A stretch of DNA of 64,000 nucleotides from Paenibacillus hemerocallicola (GCF_006265175.1 NZ_VDCQ01000054.1:1-64000), one strand, 5' to 3'. Counted from the stretch's first letter, positions 8,244-16,963 are shown. Notes: generated by a model from the letters alone, not told the origin. Translations and numbers: made by a program.

Positions 8244-9197
8244 TCAGTAGCGTTTCAGCATGTTTTCGATTTCTTGGCGAACCCGGATCCGGAGCGGCTC
8301 CGGCTCGAGCACCGTAACGCCCGAACCCCATCCGAGTACCCAGTGAAGCGCGTCGTCAGGCCGGCGAACCCGCAGCGTGACCCTTACTCCTTCCGGCGCA
8401 GGCTCGATCGCATGCATATAGAAATAGTCGCTTTCCCGCAGCAGCGCCTCCAGCTCCGGGCGGAACAGCAAACGGACGAAAACGTTCCGGTCGTCGACCG
8501 GGCGATACGATTGAAGCTCGAAGCCGGCGGGACGCCGGAAGCGCTCATCCAGCACGGTCAGCTCGCCGATGCGGCTTATGCGGAAATGGCGAATGTCCCC
8601 GCGCAGCCGGCAATAAGCGACCAGAATCCAATATCCGTCCGCACTCACGAGTCCGTAAGGCTCCGCGTCGCGAACGCTTTCCAGCTCTGAGCCATCGGCC
8701 CCCGGCTTCGCTTTCGTATAGCGAAAACGGACGAGACGTTCTTCCAGAACCGCCTGGCGGAGCCGGGAAAGCTTGTCCGATAGAAGGTCGTCCCCGCCCG
8801 CCCGAGACCCGCCATCCACGAGCTTCCAAGCGGACCGCATCCGTACCGATTCCTCCAGCACTCCCTTCGGCAATATCGCCTCGATTTTGCCGCGCGCCGC
8901 AAGCGAGCTTGCTTGATACGCCGCGTCGAATTGCCGCTCCACGATATCGAGCCCGAGCAGCAGCGTAACGGCTTCTTCGGCGGTAAAGCCGATCGGAGGC
9001 AAGAAATAGCCCTCCATCAAGGAGTAGCCTTGACCGGGCGAGCCGACGACCGGCACGCCCGCCTCGCACAAAGCCTGCACATCGCGATAGATCGTTCTCA
9101 CGCTCGTCTCGAAGACCGCGGCCAAATCCGCGGCGCGAAGCGTTCCCTTGCGCTGCAGCTCAAGCACGATGGCGAGCATCCTGTCCGTTTTGTTCAT
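8244..9197 (-). CDS. YafY-type WYL-domain transcriptional regulator
   Basis: A 317-residue regulator. The N-terminal HTH_11 domain (MNKTDRMLAIVLELQRKG, FETSVRTIYRDVQALCEAGV) is followed by a WYL ligand-binding domain (PYGLVSADGYWILVAYCRLR, then FRISRIGELTVLDERF) and a WCX-like C-terminal domain. In this branch the W of WYL is present in GYWILVAYC. ATG 9197 is chosen because AAAGGCGGGAT precedes it; the longer frame to 9308 lacks a site. DinB immediately downstream is a likely cotranscribed partner, which fits stress or DNA-damage regulation in related clusters. Confidence 0.88.
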   Translation of the reverse strand: MNKTDRMLAIVLELQRKGTLRAADLAAVFETSVRTIYRDVQALCEAGVPVVGSPGQGYSLMEGYFLPPIGFTAEEAVTLLLGLDIVERQFDAAYQASSLAARGKIEAILPKGVLEESVRMRSAWKLVDGGSRAGGDDLLSDKLSRLRQAVLEERLVRFRYTKAKPGADGSELESVRDAEPYGLVSADGYWILVAYCRLRGDIRHFRISRIGELTVLDERFRRPAGFELQSYRPVDDRNVFVRLLFRPELEALLRESDYFYMHAIEPAPEGVRVTLRVRRPDDALHWVLGWGSGVTVLEPEPLRIRVRQEIENMLKRY

Positions 9198-9235
9198 GGG
9201 ATTATCCCGCCTTTCCCTCAGCGGCGCGCCGCTTC

Positions 9236-9505
9236 TTGCTATGTCTATGCTACTATTTCTGTCTGTCCGTTTCCATCGGAAAATGCCGCAACCGAGTTGA
9301 ACAAGCAAGGCTCGCCCGGAGGCGAACCTTTTGCGCGTCCGACCCGTTCCTGAACCTGCTGATCGAGCAGCTCGACAAAATCCTGAAAGCGAAAGGCATC
9401 GTCAAAATTGTGGCCCGAAACCCGACGCTGATCCAGGTGCTGAAGGTGCAAAACGATCGGTTGTTCCATAGGATCTACACCGACATGACACAAATTATTT
9501 TGTGA
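9236..9505 (+). other. Possible decayed or orphan reading frame
   Basis: This + strand frame ends with a protein-like stretch (LNLLIEQLDKILKAKG, IVKIVARNPTLIQVLKV, then RLFHRIYTDM) using codons like its neighbours, and a + strand terminator follows 24 bases after its stop. There is no good ribosome site, and the first ~30 residues look spurious. It may be the 3' end of a lost gene. No family is recognised. Confidence 0.25.
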
Positions 9506-9528
9506 AGTATTGTTCTTGAACGATAATG

Positions 9529-9559
9529 ACCGCCGTCCTGCGTCAGGGCGTCGGTTTTT
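9529..9559 (+). terminator. Terminator on the + strand between WYL and AraC genes
   Basis: ACCGCCGTCCTG pairs with CAGGGCGTCGGT with one mismatch and one G-T pair around a 3-base loop, followed by T's. No intact + strand gene precedes it, which supports a remnant or untranslated transcript upstream. Confidence 0.6.
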
Positions 9560-9574
9560 CATTTGAAATTCCAA

Positions 9575-10465
9575 TCAAACCCGGTGCCGCCTGCGGTACT
9601 CCGACGGGGCGACTCCGATCCGGGAGGCGAACAGGCGGCTCAAATAGTAGCCGGTCGCATAACCGCAGGAGGCGGCGATCTGTTCGACGGTCATCCGGGT
9701 TTCGCGAAGCAGCCGGCACGCCCGTTCCATCCGCAGGCCGGTCAAATAGTCGCCGGGCGTGGCCCGGTATGCCGCGCGAAAGCGGCGGATGAGCTGCACG
9801 GAGCTTAAGCCGAGCTCATCCGCCAGCTCCTTGACGCCGAACGGCTCGGCGCATTGCTCCTCCAGCCGCTTGGCGGCCCTAAGCATCAATTCGTCCTCGC
9901 TGTGGGCGCCGTCGCGGGGATAGTGAGCTTCGGAACGCTCCAGACACCATGTTTTCCAAATATCGTTCCAATAATGGCCGATCAGGGGAAGCTGATCGGG
10001 AATGGACAGCGTATCGATCCGCCTCCATTTGTCGAACGTATCGAATAAACGCTGGCGGTTGTCCGGCGTGAACATGACGGGCAGCCTCGAGCTTGCGTTT
10101 TCGCTGCCTTCGTCGTCTTCCGCTACCGCGGAATGCGATTCTTTCCGGCTCAGCAGGACGAAATGGAACGACAGGGTCGAGGTGGTCATCGTCCGTATGA
10201 AGGCGACGGAAGGCGGGCAAAGGACGAGACTGCCGCTTCCCGCCGTTCCTTTCGACTCGCCGATCCCATACGAGAACGAGCCGCTCTCGACCGCGAACAG
10301 GCACCAGTGCGGATAAACGTCCGCAGGCATGACGAATTCCCGCTTGTTCTCCCAGTACGTATAGTCCTGCACGCTCCATTCCAGCTCAATCAGCCGAAGC
10401 GGGGACGGAACGAATCGGACGCCGGCGTCCGATTGGGCATTTCCTTCGCCGTTCGTTTCCGGCAT
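9575..10465 (-). CDS. AraC family transcriptional regulator
   Basis: A 296-residue protein with an N-terminal cupin-like sensor domain (VYPHWCLFAVESGSFSYG) and a C-terminal pair of helix-turn-helix motifs (LADELGLSSVQLIRRFRAAY, then AASCGYATGYYLSRLFASRI) ending in the usual GVAPSEYRRRH. ATG 10465 is preferred because AAGGAGAG lies eight bases upstream. It is divergent from the FAD-dependent oxidoreductase gene with 128 bases between start codons, so it is the obvious candidate regulator of that gene. Confidence 0.9.
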   Translation of the reverse strand: MPETNGEGNAQSDAGVRFVPSPLRLIELEWSVQDYTYWENKREFVMPADVYPHWCLFAVESGSFSYGIGESKGTAGSGSLVLCPPSVAFIRTMTTSTLSFHFVLLSRKESHSAVAEDDEGSENASSRLPVMFTPDNRQRLFDTFDKWRRIDTLSIPDQLPLIGHYWNDIWKTWCLERSEAHYPRDGAHSEDELMLRAAKRLEEQCAEPFGVKELADELGLSSVQLIRRFRAAYRATPGDYLTGLRMERACRLLRETRMTVEQIAASCGYATGYYLSRLFASRIGVAPSEYRRRHRV

Positions 10466-10593
10466 ATGGCAGACTCTCCTTGTTGTGGTGAAATAAAAGA
10501 TACGAAAGATGATCAAATCGTGCATTTTAAGCCGAGAATGAGCTGGTATGATGAAATTATATATATCATAACCTGACTAAGGTGGTTTTGACC

Positions 10594-12849
10594 ATGCGCA
10601 ATGAAACGATACAAACCGATATAACGGTAGTCGGGGGAGGCTTGGCCGGCGTCTGTGCGGCGATTGCCGCGGCAAGGCTCGGGCAAACGGTAGCACTCGT
10701 GCAAAACCGTCCGGTTCTCGGCGGCAATTCGAGCAGCGAGGTACGGGTGTGGGTATGCGGCGCGACCGCTCACGGGACACACCGCTATGCGCGGGAAACG
10801 GGAATTATGGGCGAATTATTCGTGGAGAACCAGTATAGAAATCCGGACGGCAATCCGTATTTGTGGGATTTGGTCGTCCTGGAAGCGGTGAAGGCGGAGC
10901 CGAACATCCGGCTGTTCCTCAATACCGACGTTCACGAGGTGGAGGCGGACGGGGACGAGCACGACCGGACGATCCGTTCCGTAACGGGCTGGATGATGGC
11001 CTCCGAGCGGCGGATCCGTTTCGAGAGCGCGGTTTATCTCGATTGTACGGGCGACGGGCTCGTCGGCTTTCTGGCCGGGGCGAAGTACCGCATCGGCCGC
11101 GAAGCGCGCCACGAGTTCAACGAGGATTGGGCGCCGGAGGTTGCCGACGACATAACGCTCGGCAGCACCATTTTGTTTTATACGAAGGATGCCGGCCGTC
11201 CGGTCAAATACGTTCCGCCTTCCTTCGCGAAAAATATAACCGAAACGACGATCCCGATCCGGCGCGTCATCCGCAGCGGCGATTCCGGCTGCCATTATTG
11301 GTGGATCGAATGGGGCGGAGAGCTGGATACGGTACACGATAACGAGCGCATCCGCGACGAGCTGTGGTCGGTCATTTACGGCATATGGGATTACATCAAA
11401 AATTCCGGCAAATTCGATGCCGCGAACATGACGCTGGAATGGGTAGGATCGGTTCCGGGCAAACGGGAGTACCGGCGGTTCGTCGGCGACTACGTGCTGA
11501 ACCAGAACGATATTATCGCCCAGCGGGAGTTCGAGGACGGAGTCGCGTTCGGAGGCTGGTCGATCGACCTTCATCCGCCGCAAGGCATGTACTCGACGGA
11601 GAGCGGTTCGAAGCATCTGCATATAGACGGCGTGTATCACGTGCCGTTCCGCTCGCTTTATTCCGTCAACGTCCGCAACATGCTGATGGCCGGCCGGGAC
11701 ATCAGCGCCTCTCACGTTGCCTTCGGGACGACGCGCGTCATGGCGACGTGCGCCGTCATCGGCGAAGCCGCCGGCACGGGCGCCGCGCTGTGCGCGGCCA
11801 AAGGCGTCACGCCGCGCGAGCTGCACGCCTCGCATCGCGGCGAGCTGCTGCAGACGCTGCTGCGCCAGGACGCTTCGATCGTCGGCCTCCGCAATGCGGA
11901 CGGCCTCGATCTGGCCCGACAAGCGCGCAGCAGCGCCTCCGGCACGCTCGCCCGGCTCGCCGTAGAGAACGCCGGGGATGAGAGGCACCGGCTCGCAAAC
12001 GACGTGGCGCTGCTCTTACCCGTGGAGCCGCGGCTGGACGGGCTCGAGCTGCTGCTCGACGCCGATGCGGCGACGACGGTGGAGATCGAGCTGTGGGATA
12101 CCGGCCGCAAGGAGAATTACGTGCCGCACACGCGGCGCGCGTCGGCGTCGGCCGACGTGCGGCCGGGAGAGAAGCAGTGGGTCCGCTTCGAGCTGAGCTG
12201 GACGCCGGACGAACCGCAGAATGCGTTCGTCATCGTCAGAGCGAACGAAGCCGTACAGCTGCACCATTCGAGCGAGCCGTTGTCCGGCGTCCTGATCTTC
12301 TTTGGCGAAGGGAAGCCGCACGTATCCGCGCAGCTGGAGGATCACCGTCAGGACCAGCCGGTCGTGAGGTGGCGCATGGCGCGCAAAACGCGCAAGCCTT
12401 TCTGCTTCCGCGCTCCGGGAGAGACGTCCGCCTATTCGCCGGTTAAAGCGGTGAGCGGTTACCGCCGTCCTTACGGCGGTCCTCAGCAGTGGATGTCGGA
12501 ACGGGTTGGCGCAGACTCGGAACAATGGCTGCAGCTGGATTGGGATGCAGGCGTCTCGTTGAAACGGGTCGAGCTTACGTTCAATGACGACGTGAATGAG
12601 GATTTGATCAACCTGCATCATCACCACACGCCGTTCGAGACCATTCCCGAGCTCGTTCGCGATTACCGCATCGAGGCATGGGACGAAAACGGATGGAGGA
12701 CGCTGCTTCGCGAGACGGACAATCGGAAGCGCAAGCGCGTGCATCTGCTGGCCGAGACGATCCGGACGGAGCGGCTGAGAATTGTCGTAGAAGCGACGAA
12801 CGGCAGCGGCTATGCGGAAATCGTGGAAGTGCGGGCATACGGGGAGTAA
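10594..12849 (+). CDS. FAD-dependent oxidoreductase with C-terminal accessory domains
   Basis: A 751-residue protein. The N-terminal FAD-binding Rossmann motif is VVGGGLAGVCAAIAAARLG (G14-G15-G16), followed by RPVLGGNSSSEVRVW, as in the FAD_oxidored family. The flavin domain spans about 1-440 and includes NMLMAGRDISASHVAFGTTR. The last ~300 residues have beta-rich segments resembling carbohydrate-binding or discoidin-type folds. No signal peptide is seen. AAGGTGGT precedes ATG 10594 by seven bases. Relatives often lie in polysaccharide or sugar-acid utilisation loci; the substrate is unknown. Divergent AraC control is likely. Confidence 0.85.
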   Translation: MRNETIQTDITVVGGGLAGVCAAIAAARLGQTVALVQNRPVLGGNSSSEVRVWVCGATAHGTHRYARETGIMGELFVENQYRNPDGNPYLWDLVVLEAVKAEPNIRLFLNTDVHEVEADGDEHDRTIRSVTGWMMASERRIRFESAVYLDCTGDGLVGFLAGAKYRIGREARHEFNEDWAPEVADDITLGSTILFYTKDAGRPVKYVPPSFAKNITETTIPIRRVIRSGDSGCHYWWIEWGGELDTVHDNERIRDELWSVIYGIWDYIKNSGKFDAANMTLEWVGSVPGKREYRRFVGDYVLNQNDIIAQREFEDGVAFGGWSIDLHPPQGMYSTESGSKHLHIDGVYHVPFRSLYSVNVRNMLMAGRDISASHVAFGTTRVMATCAVIGEAAGTGAALCAAKGVTPRELHASHRGELLQTLLRQDASIVGLRNADGLDLARQARSSASGTLARLAVENAGDERHRLANDVALLLPVEPRLDGLELLLDADAATTVEIELWDTGRKENYVPHTRRASASADVRPGEKQWVRFELSWTPDEPQNAFVIVRANEAVQLHHSSEPLSGVLIFFGEGKPHVSAQLEDHRQDQPVVRWRMARKTRKPFCFRAPGETSAYSPVKAVSGYRRPYGGPQQWMSERVGADSEQWLQLDWDAGVSLKRVELTFNDDVNEDLINLHHHHTPFETIPELVRDYRIEAWDENGWRTLLRETDNRKRKRVHLLAETIRTERLRIVVEATNGSGYAEIVEVRAYGE

Positions 12850-12867
12850 CGATATACGATGCAAGCT

Positions 12868-12900
12868 CAAGCAGCCGTTGCAACAAACGGCTGCTTGTTG
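12868..12900 (+). terminator. Terminator after the FAD oxidoreductase gene
   Basis: CAAGCAGCCGTT (12868-12879) pairs perfectly with AACGGCTGCTTG (12886-12897) around a 6-base loop. The T tract is short (TTGTTG), so efficiency is uncertain. Confidence 0.7.
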
Positions 12901-13057
12901 CCGTTCCGCCGGCTGAAGCGCATGGAAGCTCGTCCCGACCGATCATGCTCTGTTTGCCGACTGTATTTGTCAGCCGAAATAGACGATAATGGGGATAGAA
13001 TAGTGCCGCCCGCAAGATGGAGGCGGTATTCGGGAATAGCGGAGAGAGGACGAGCCG

Positions 13058-13612
13058 ATGAGTATGGAAACCTACATAGCGCTGCTGCGCGGGATTAATG
13101 TAAACGGACAAAAGCTGATCAAGATGGACCGCTTGAAGAGCATTTTCGAGTCGATGCAAGTCAGCCAAGTGAGGACTTATATCCAGAGCGGGAACGTTCT
13201 GTTCGAGGCTGAGGAGCAGAGCGCCGACCAAGTGCGCCGAAGCATCGAAACCAAGCTGAAGGAAGAGCTCGGCTACGAGGTCGACGTAGTCGTCCGAACG
13301 AAAAGCGAGCTGGAGCGAACGATCGCGCAAAATCCTTTTGGCGATATGGAGTCGCCGGAAGACGGCAAACTATATGTATCCTTTCTGTCCGAGGAGCCGA
13401 CTGCAGAAGCTTTTGACGTGCTGGCTTCGTTCCAAAGCGATGTGGACGAATATCGCGCGGACGGACGCGAAGTATATATTCGCTGCCGGGGCCAATACGG
13501 CAAATCTTTGTTTTCCAACAATTTTCTGGAGAAAAAGCTCGGCGTTACGGCCACGACCCGCAACTGGCAGACGGTCAATAAGCTGGCAAGCATGGCCGGA
13601 AGCCGTACATAA
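13058..13612 (+). CDS. DUF1697 domain-containing protein
   Basis: A 184-residue protein starting METYIALLRGINVNGQ after a short leader, the hallmark of DUF1697, followed by QVRTYIQSGNVLFEA. Length and motifs are typical. ATG 13058 is behind GGAGAGAGG. The family is widespread in soil Firmicutes and actinobacteria but has no established function. The following MmcQ/YjbR gene starts 16 bases after its stop, so the two are probably cotranscribed. Confidence 0.88.
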   Translation: MSMETYIALLRGINVNGQKLIKMDRLKSIFESMQVSQVRTYIQSGNVLFEAEEQSADQVRRSIETKLKEELGYEVDVVVRTKSELERTIAQNPFGDMESPEDGKLYVSFLSEEPTAEAFDVLASFQSDVDEYRADGREVYIRCRGQYGKSLFSNNFLEKKLGVTATTRNWQTVNKLASMAGSRT

Positions 13613-13627
13613 ACGACAGGAGGCTCG

Positions 13628-14005
13628 ATGATGGAGCACGATAAAAGCATGAAGTCGAAGGAAGGGACCGAAATGCTCGAGCAGGTGCGCCGCATATGCG
13701 GCTCTCTTCCGGAAGCGGAAGAGATAATCGACGGTTTCGGCCATACGGTGTTCCAAGTCAACGGCAAATCGTTTGCAAGACTCGGCGAAAGCGAGGGGGG
13801 CGGCGCCGGATTGTCGTTCAAATCGGACCGCGAAACCCAGGAGCTGCTGCTCCAGCAGGAAGGCTTCTTCAAAACGCCGTACATCGGCCATCACGGCTGG
13901 GTATCGGTGAAGCATCCGCAAGATTGGAGCATGCTCGGGGATCTGCTCAAGGAAGCGTACTTGCGGGCCGCTCCGAAACGTCTGGCGAAGCTGATGATGC
14001 CGTAA
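13628..14005 (+). CDS. MmcQ/YjbR family protein
   Basis: A 125-residue protein of the MmcQ/YjbR family, whose fold resembles a CyaY-like DNA-binding module. Typical elements are FGHTVFQVNGKSFARL in the first half and HHGWVSVKHP, with LLKEAYLRAAPKRLAK at the C-terminus. ACAGGAGG lies just before two adjacent candidate ATGs (13628 and 13631). The direct role of the family is uncertain; DNA binding is inferred from structure in relatives. It is the second gene of a short operon with DUF1697. Confidence 0.85.
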   Translation: MMEHDKSMKSKEGTEMLEQVRRICGSLPEAEEIIDGFGHTVFQVNGKSFARLGESEGGGAGLSFKSDRETQELLLQQEGFFKTPYIGHHGWVSVKHPQDWSMLGDLLKEAYLRAAPKRLAKLMMP

Positions 14006-14017
14006 GCTGCAGGAAGT

Positions 14018-14060
14018 CGAAAAGCGCGCCGTCCCTTATATCGGGCTGGTGCGCTTTTCG
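14018..14060. terminator. Bidirectional terminator between convergent genes
   Basis: CGAAAAGCGC pairs with GCGCTTTTCG around a GC-rich interior. The A-rich 5' arm and T-rich 3' arm serve both the MmcQ operon and the sialate O-acetylesterase gene on the other strand. Confidence 0.75.
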
Positions 14061-14082
14061 CGTCTTATCCTATCATAGATCG

Positions 14083-15492
14083 CTATAAGAGAATCGGTCC
14101 GAAAGCAAGAAGCGGGATTCCGCGCTCGTCCTTGACGTTGACGGCCGGGTTCAAGCCGTTGCCGTGCCAGAGCCGCGTTCCTTCCGGAGCGGAACGCTCG
14201 AACCGAAGGAGCAAGCAGTCTCCTTCATCCGGTACGACGGCCGTAACGGGGAGAGGAGATCCCGAATGGTCCGCGGCAAACCCGAAAGCGTACCGGACAG
14301 GACGCAATCGTCCGTTCACGCCGTCGAGCGCGATGCGAAGCTCGGTCCGGTCGTCGTTCCAAGAAAAATCGATGGGGCGCGGACCGGGTTCGGCCGCGTC
14401 GATTCCGTAAACCAAGCTTAACGCGCGCCACGCCATCCGCTTGCCGACCTCCTTGAGCGAGGGGGCGTCCAAATGGATCGGATCGGTCAACGTAGCGTCG
14501 ATCGTAGGGACGACGGCCGCACGGCCGAGCCCGTCTTCCAATAGCCGCTGCTCTTCGCGGATACGGTCCCACGTCTCGGCTTCCCGGCCCGAGATATAGA
14601 ATACGGAAAGCTGCGCGTAGATGAATGGAAGCTCGTCGTCTCCGATATCCCGCCGCAAAGCCGCCACGAACGATTCCATCCGCTCGCGGTATTGCGGTGC
14701 GGCCTTCTCGTTAGCGTCGCTTTCCCCCTGGTACCAGAGGCAGCCCTTCGCTTTCCCGCCCAGCTTGCGAACTTTGCGCATCATCGCGCTGTACAGCGTC
14801 GTGCCCGTATCGCCAGGCCGCTCGGGGCTCCACTGCTCCATGCTCGTTCCGCCATGCGCGCACATCAGGAGTCCGACGGGCACGCCCGTATGCTTCAGCA
14901 GCTCTTTGGCGAACGGTATGGCTAGCCCGGCTCCTTTCGTACGGTTTTGCCGCGCGATAATGTCGGTAATGTCCGGATGCTGCGGCGTCGGAGTTATCCG
15001 ATGCACCGGATCGATTGAATCGTTCAGCCAGCACAGCGGTTCTTCCGCCATTGCCCAGCGGTCCCCCAAGTAGAAGCAGCTGATTCCTTCCTGCGGCGTT
15101 TCCACTTCGAGCAGCTTGCCGCAGCCCTCCATATTGGATTGGCCGGCCAAAATCCAAAGGTCGCCTACGAAAACGGGCTCCACGCTGAAAGACGCGACGA
15201 CCGGTTTATCCGACTCGCTTGACGATGCCGATAGGCGGACATCAATCCGGTAACGTCCGACCGGTACGGAGTCCAGCTGTCCTTCGAAAGATGCTCCGTC
15301 GATGGAACCAATCGTTCTCCATTGTGCGTCTGACGAGTCCGAGGCGATTCTCGCTTCCACTTTGCCGTGCGCGGATTCCGGCATTCGGAAGCGGATCGGT
15401 ATGTCGGCCATATTCCGTTCGTTTCTTTGGTGCACGGCATGCGGGCTCGGATCGATAACGATGACCTGTGTCTTTTCACTAACGGGATTCAT
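14083..15492 (-). CDS. Sialate O-acetylesterase family protein
   Basis: A 469-residue SGNH-fold carbohydrate esterase. The nucleophile block is AGQSNMEGCG, the later WYQGESDAN block is the family oxyanion/structural motif, and DPIHLDAPS carries the catalytic Asp and His. An N-terminal beta-sandwich (~1-100) precedes the esterase domain. It has no signal peptide, so it probably acts on deacetylation of imported sugars. The ATG at 15492 is preceded by GAGGGGGC. It stands alone; the nearest carbohydrate genes are the FAD oxidoreductase and its AraC regulator. Members also act on acetylated xylan or pectin fragments, so sialate specificity is not assured. Confidence 0.87.
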   Translation of the reverse strand: MNPVSEKTQVIVIDPSPHAVHQRNERNMADIPIRFRMPESAHGKVEARIASDSSDAQWRTIGSIDGASFEGQLDSVPVGRYRIDVRLSASSSESDKPVVASFSVEPVFVGDLWILAGQSNMEGCGKLLEVETPQEGISCFYLGDRWAMAEEPLCWLNDSIDPVHRITPTPQHPDITDIIARQNRTKGAGLAIPFAKELLKHTGVPVGLLMCAHGGTSMEQWSPERPGDTGTTLYSAMMRKVRKLGGKAKGCLWYQGESDANEKAAPQYRERMESFVAALRRDIGDDELPFIYAQLSVFYISGREAETWDRIREEQRLLEDGLGRAAVVPTIDATLTDPIHLDAPSLKEVGKRMAWRALSLVYGIDAAEPGPRPIDFSWNDDRTELRIALDGVNGRLRPVRYAFGFAADHSGSPLPVTAVVPDEGDCLLLRFERSAPEGTRLWHGNGLNPAVNVKDERGIPLLAFGPILL

Positions 15493-15658
15493 TCAAGCGC
15501 CCCCTCGAAATCTTTTTGGTGAGATATATAGTTCCTTGCCGGTCTGCGGATTCCTTCCGCGCGGGACGAAAAAGATGAAACGTGCAAACACGAAATAAAG
15601 ACGCCTGAAGGTAAGCGGGCACTGCCGAATGTAAAACCGTTACCAGGGAAACGTTGCG

Positions 15659-15687
15659 TTTACTTTTCGCGCCAAAAGGAATAAAAT
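15659..15687 (+). promoter_or_regulatory. Candidate sigma-A promoter of a short untranslated transcript
   Basis: TTTACT (15659-15664) and TAAAAT (15682-15687) are separated by exactly 17 bases. Transcription would start near 15694 and meet a strong terminator about 85 bases later. Confidence 0.5.
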
Positions 15688-15693
15688 GGGGCT

Positions 15694-15779
15694 AAAAGCA
15701 GCCGCGGATATCTACGGCGCACCCATACACCAACAAGAAGTCCACCGGCAGAAGCTTTACCAGTTTGCGGTGGTTTTTT
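15694..15779 (+). ncRNA. Candidate small RNA or attenuator leader
   Basis: The ~85-base segment runs from a promoter-like sequence to a terminator in which CCACCG (15742-15747) pairs with CGGTGG, extended by further pairs across one bulge, and is followed by six T's. A second small hairpin, GCCG/CGGC, lies at about 15700-15719. There is no ribosome site or open frame. It is either a stand-alone sRNA or a transcription attenuator for the small membrane-protein gene 75 bases downstream. No known RNA family is recognised. Confidence 0.4.
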
Positions 15780-15852
15780 CGTTTGCGGAGCATCCGCTTC
15801 ATCTTTGCGGTACGCTCTTCACCATGTACCCCAAAAAAGGAAGGTGTCGCTC

Positions 15853-16041
15853 GTGTCCGAATGGCTGGATAAGCACGAACATACGATTCCGAAATTGTTG
15901 TCCGTTCTGTTTGCGGGCTGCGCCGCGGGGTTCGCCTGGAGCGGATTGTGGATGCAGTCGTTGGAAAGCGGTGTCATAGGGGCGCTGTTCCTGTGCATCT
16001 ATAAAATGTCGCTGATCATAGATCAAAATATGGAAGAATAG
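15853..16041 (+). CDS. Small membrane protein, hypothetical
   Basis: A 62-residue protein. After a short charged N-terminus (SEWLDKHEHTIPK) there are two hydrophobic segments (LLSVLFAGCAAGFAWSGLW and GVIGALFLCIYKMSLI) and an acidic tail. GTG 15853 is chosen because AAGGAAGGTG precedes it by six bases; the in-frame extension upstream to 15805 has no site. No family is recognised. It is bracketed by the attenuator-like terminator and a downstream terminator, forming its own unit. Confidence 0.65.
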   Translation: MSEWLDKHEHTIPKLLSVLFAGCAAGFAWSGLWMQSLESGVIGALFLCIYKMSLIIDQNMEE

Positions 16042-16062
16042 AGCCGTAACCGGGCAGACCGG

Positions 16063-16101
16063 AAAAATGCCGTTCCCCCTCAGGGTGCGGCGTTTTGTTT
16101 T
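16063..16101 (+). terminator. Terminator after the small membrane protein gene
   Basis: AAAAATGCCG pairs with CGGCGTTTT, with an interior CCCCCT/AGGGTG segment, followed by GTTTT. It separates the small gene from the MerR-type regulator. Confidence 0.75.
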
Positions 16102-16127
16102 GCTGCGGAACGGTCGGAAAAACAGTG

Positions 16128-16158
16128 TTGACTCTGACCTTGGAGGAGACTCTAGAAT
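16128..16158 (+). promoter_or_regulatory. MerR-type promoter with 19-base spacer
   Basis: TTGACT (16128-16133) and TAGAAT (16153-16158) are separated by 19 bases, the over-long spacing that MerR family activators correct by distorting DNA. It lies 28 bases before the inferred TTG start, so the regulator is probably autoregulated. It overlaps the alternative upstream ATG at 16157, arguing against that start. Confidence 0.6.
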
Positions 16159-16186
16159 GAGGTGTGAAGCGGAGGTGAAAGCCAAA

Positions 16187-16939
16187 TTGCGATATACGGT
16201 AAAGGAAGTATCCGAGCTGACGAACGTCACGATCAAGGCGCTGCATCATTATCACAAAATCGGTCTGCTGGCGCCAAGCGAGGTGAGTGAAGCCGGATAT
16301 CGTCTTTACGGGATGAAGGAACTGGAACGGCTGCAGCACATTTTGTTTTACCGGGAGCTCGATGTTCCGCTCGGCCGCATCAAGGAAATATTGGAGACGG
16401 AGCCGGACCGGCTGGCCGTCCTGACGGAACAAAGAGAGCTGCTGGCACAACGCGGGCAAAGGCTGGAGCGGTTGATTCGCACGATAGACGAATCGATCCG
16501 CACCGCCGAGAAAGGAGAAACGATGGATCGAAACGACATGTTTAAAGGCTTTGCGGACGAGGCGCAATGGCGCGAGGCGATGAGCGGGCAGAACGAGTAT
16601 GTTAAGGAAACGTACGGTTACGATTTGCTGAACGATAAGACGATCGATCCCGTAGCGATGAATGAGACGGCCGCAGAAGCCAAACGGTTTATGGACGGAA
16701 TGGCGCAGGCGTTGAGGGACGGAGCGAGGTTTGACGACGAGCGAGTCCTGTCTTTGATTAGCGGACATGTTCAATTTGTGGACCGGGCCGTTCATGCGAC
16801 GAGCCCGTCGGATTTCGCGGCACAGACGCGTTTCTTCATGGACGATGATTTTCACCGGAGCATGCTCGAGGGTCAGCAGACCGGACTCGCTTATTTTATT
16901 TGCTTCGCGGCCGAATCGTTTGCGGCCCGGCCGACCTGA
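16187..16939 (+). CDS. MerR family regulator with TipAS antibiotic-recognition domain
   Basis: A 250-residue protein. The N-terminal winged helix begins LRYTVKEVSELTNVTIKALH and continues YHKIGLLAPSEVSEAGYRLY. A dimerisation coiled coil (about 85-115) is followed by a C-terminal TipAS-type helical domain (MFKGFADEAQWREAMSG). TTG 16187 is chosen over ATG 16157 because GGAGGTGA lies eight bases upstream and a MerR-type promoter overlaps the ATG. Relatives (TipAL, Mta) bind hydrophobic drugs and activate their own promoter and efflux genes. No efflux gene is adjacent, so the target is probably itself or distant. Confidence 0.87.
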   Translation: MRYTVKEVSELTNVTIKALHHYHKIGLLAPSEVSEAGYRLYGMKELERLQHILFYRELDVPLGRIKEILETEPDRLAVLTEQRELLAQRGQRLERLIRTIDESIRTAEKGETMDRNDMFKGFADEAQWREAMSGQNEYVKETYGYDLLNDKTIDPVAMNETAAEAKRFMDGMAQALRDGARFDDERVLSLISGHVQFVDRAVHATSPSDFAAQTRFFMDDDFHRSMLEGQQTGLAYFICFAAESFAARPT

Positions 16940-16963
16940 CTATGAAGTTTGCTTCAAGAAGAC

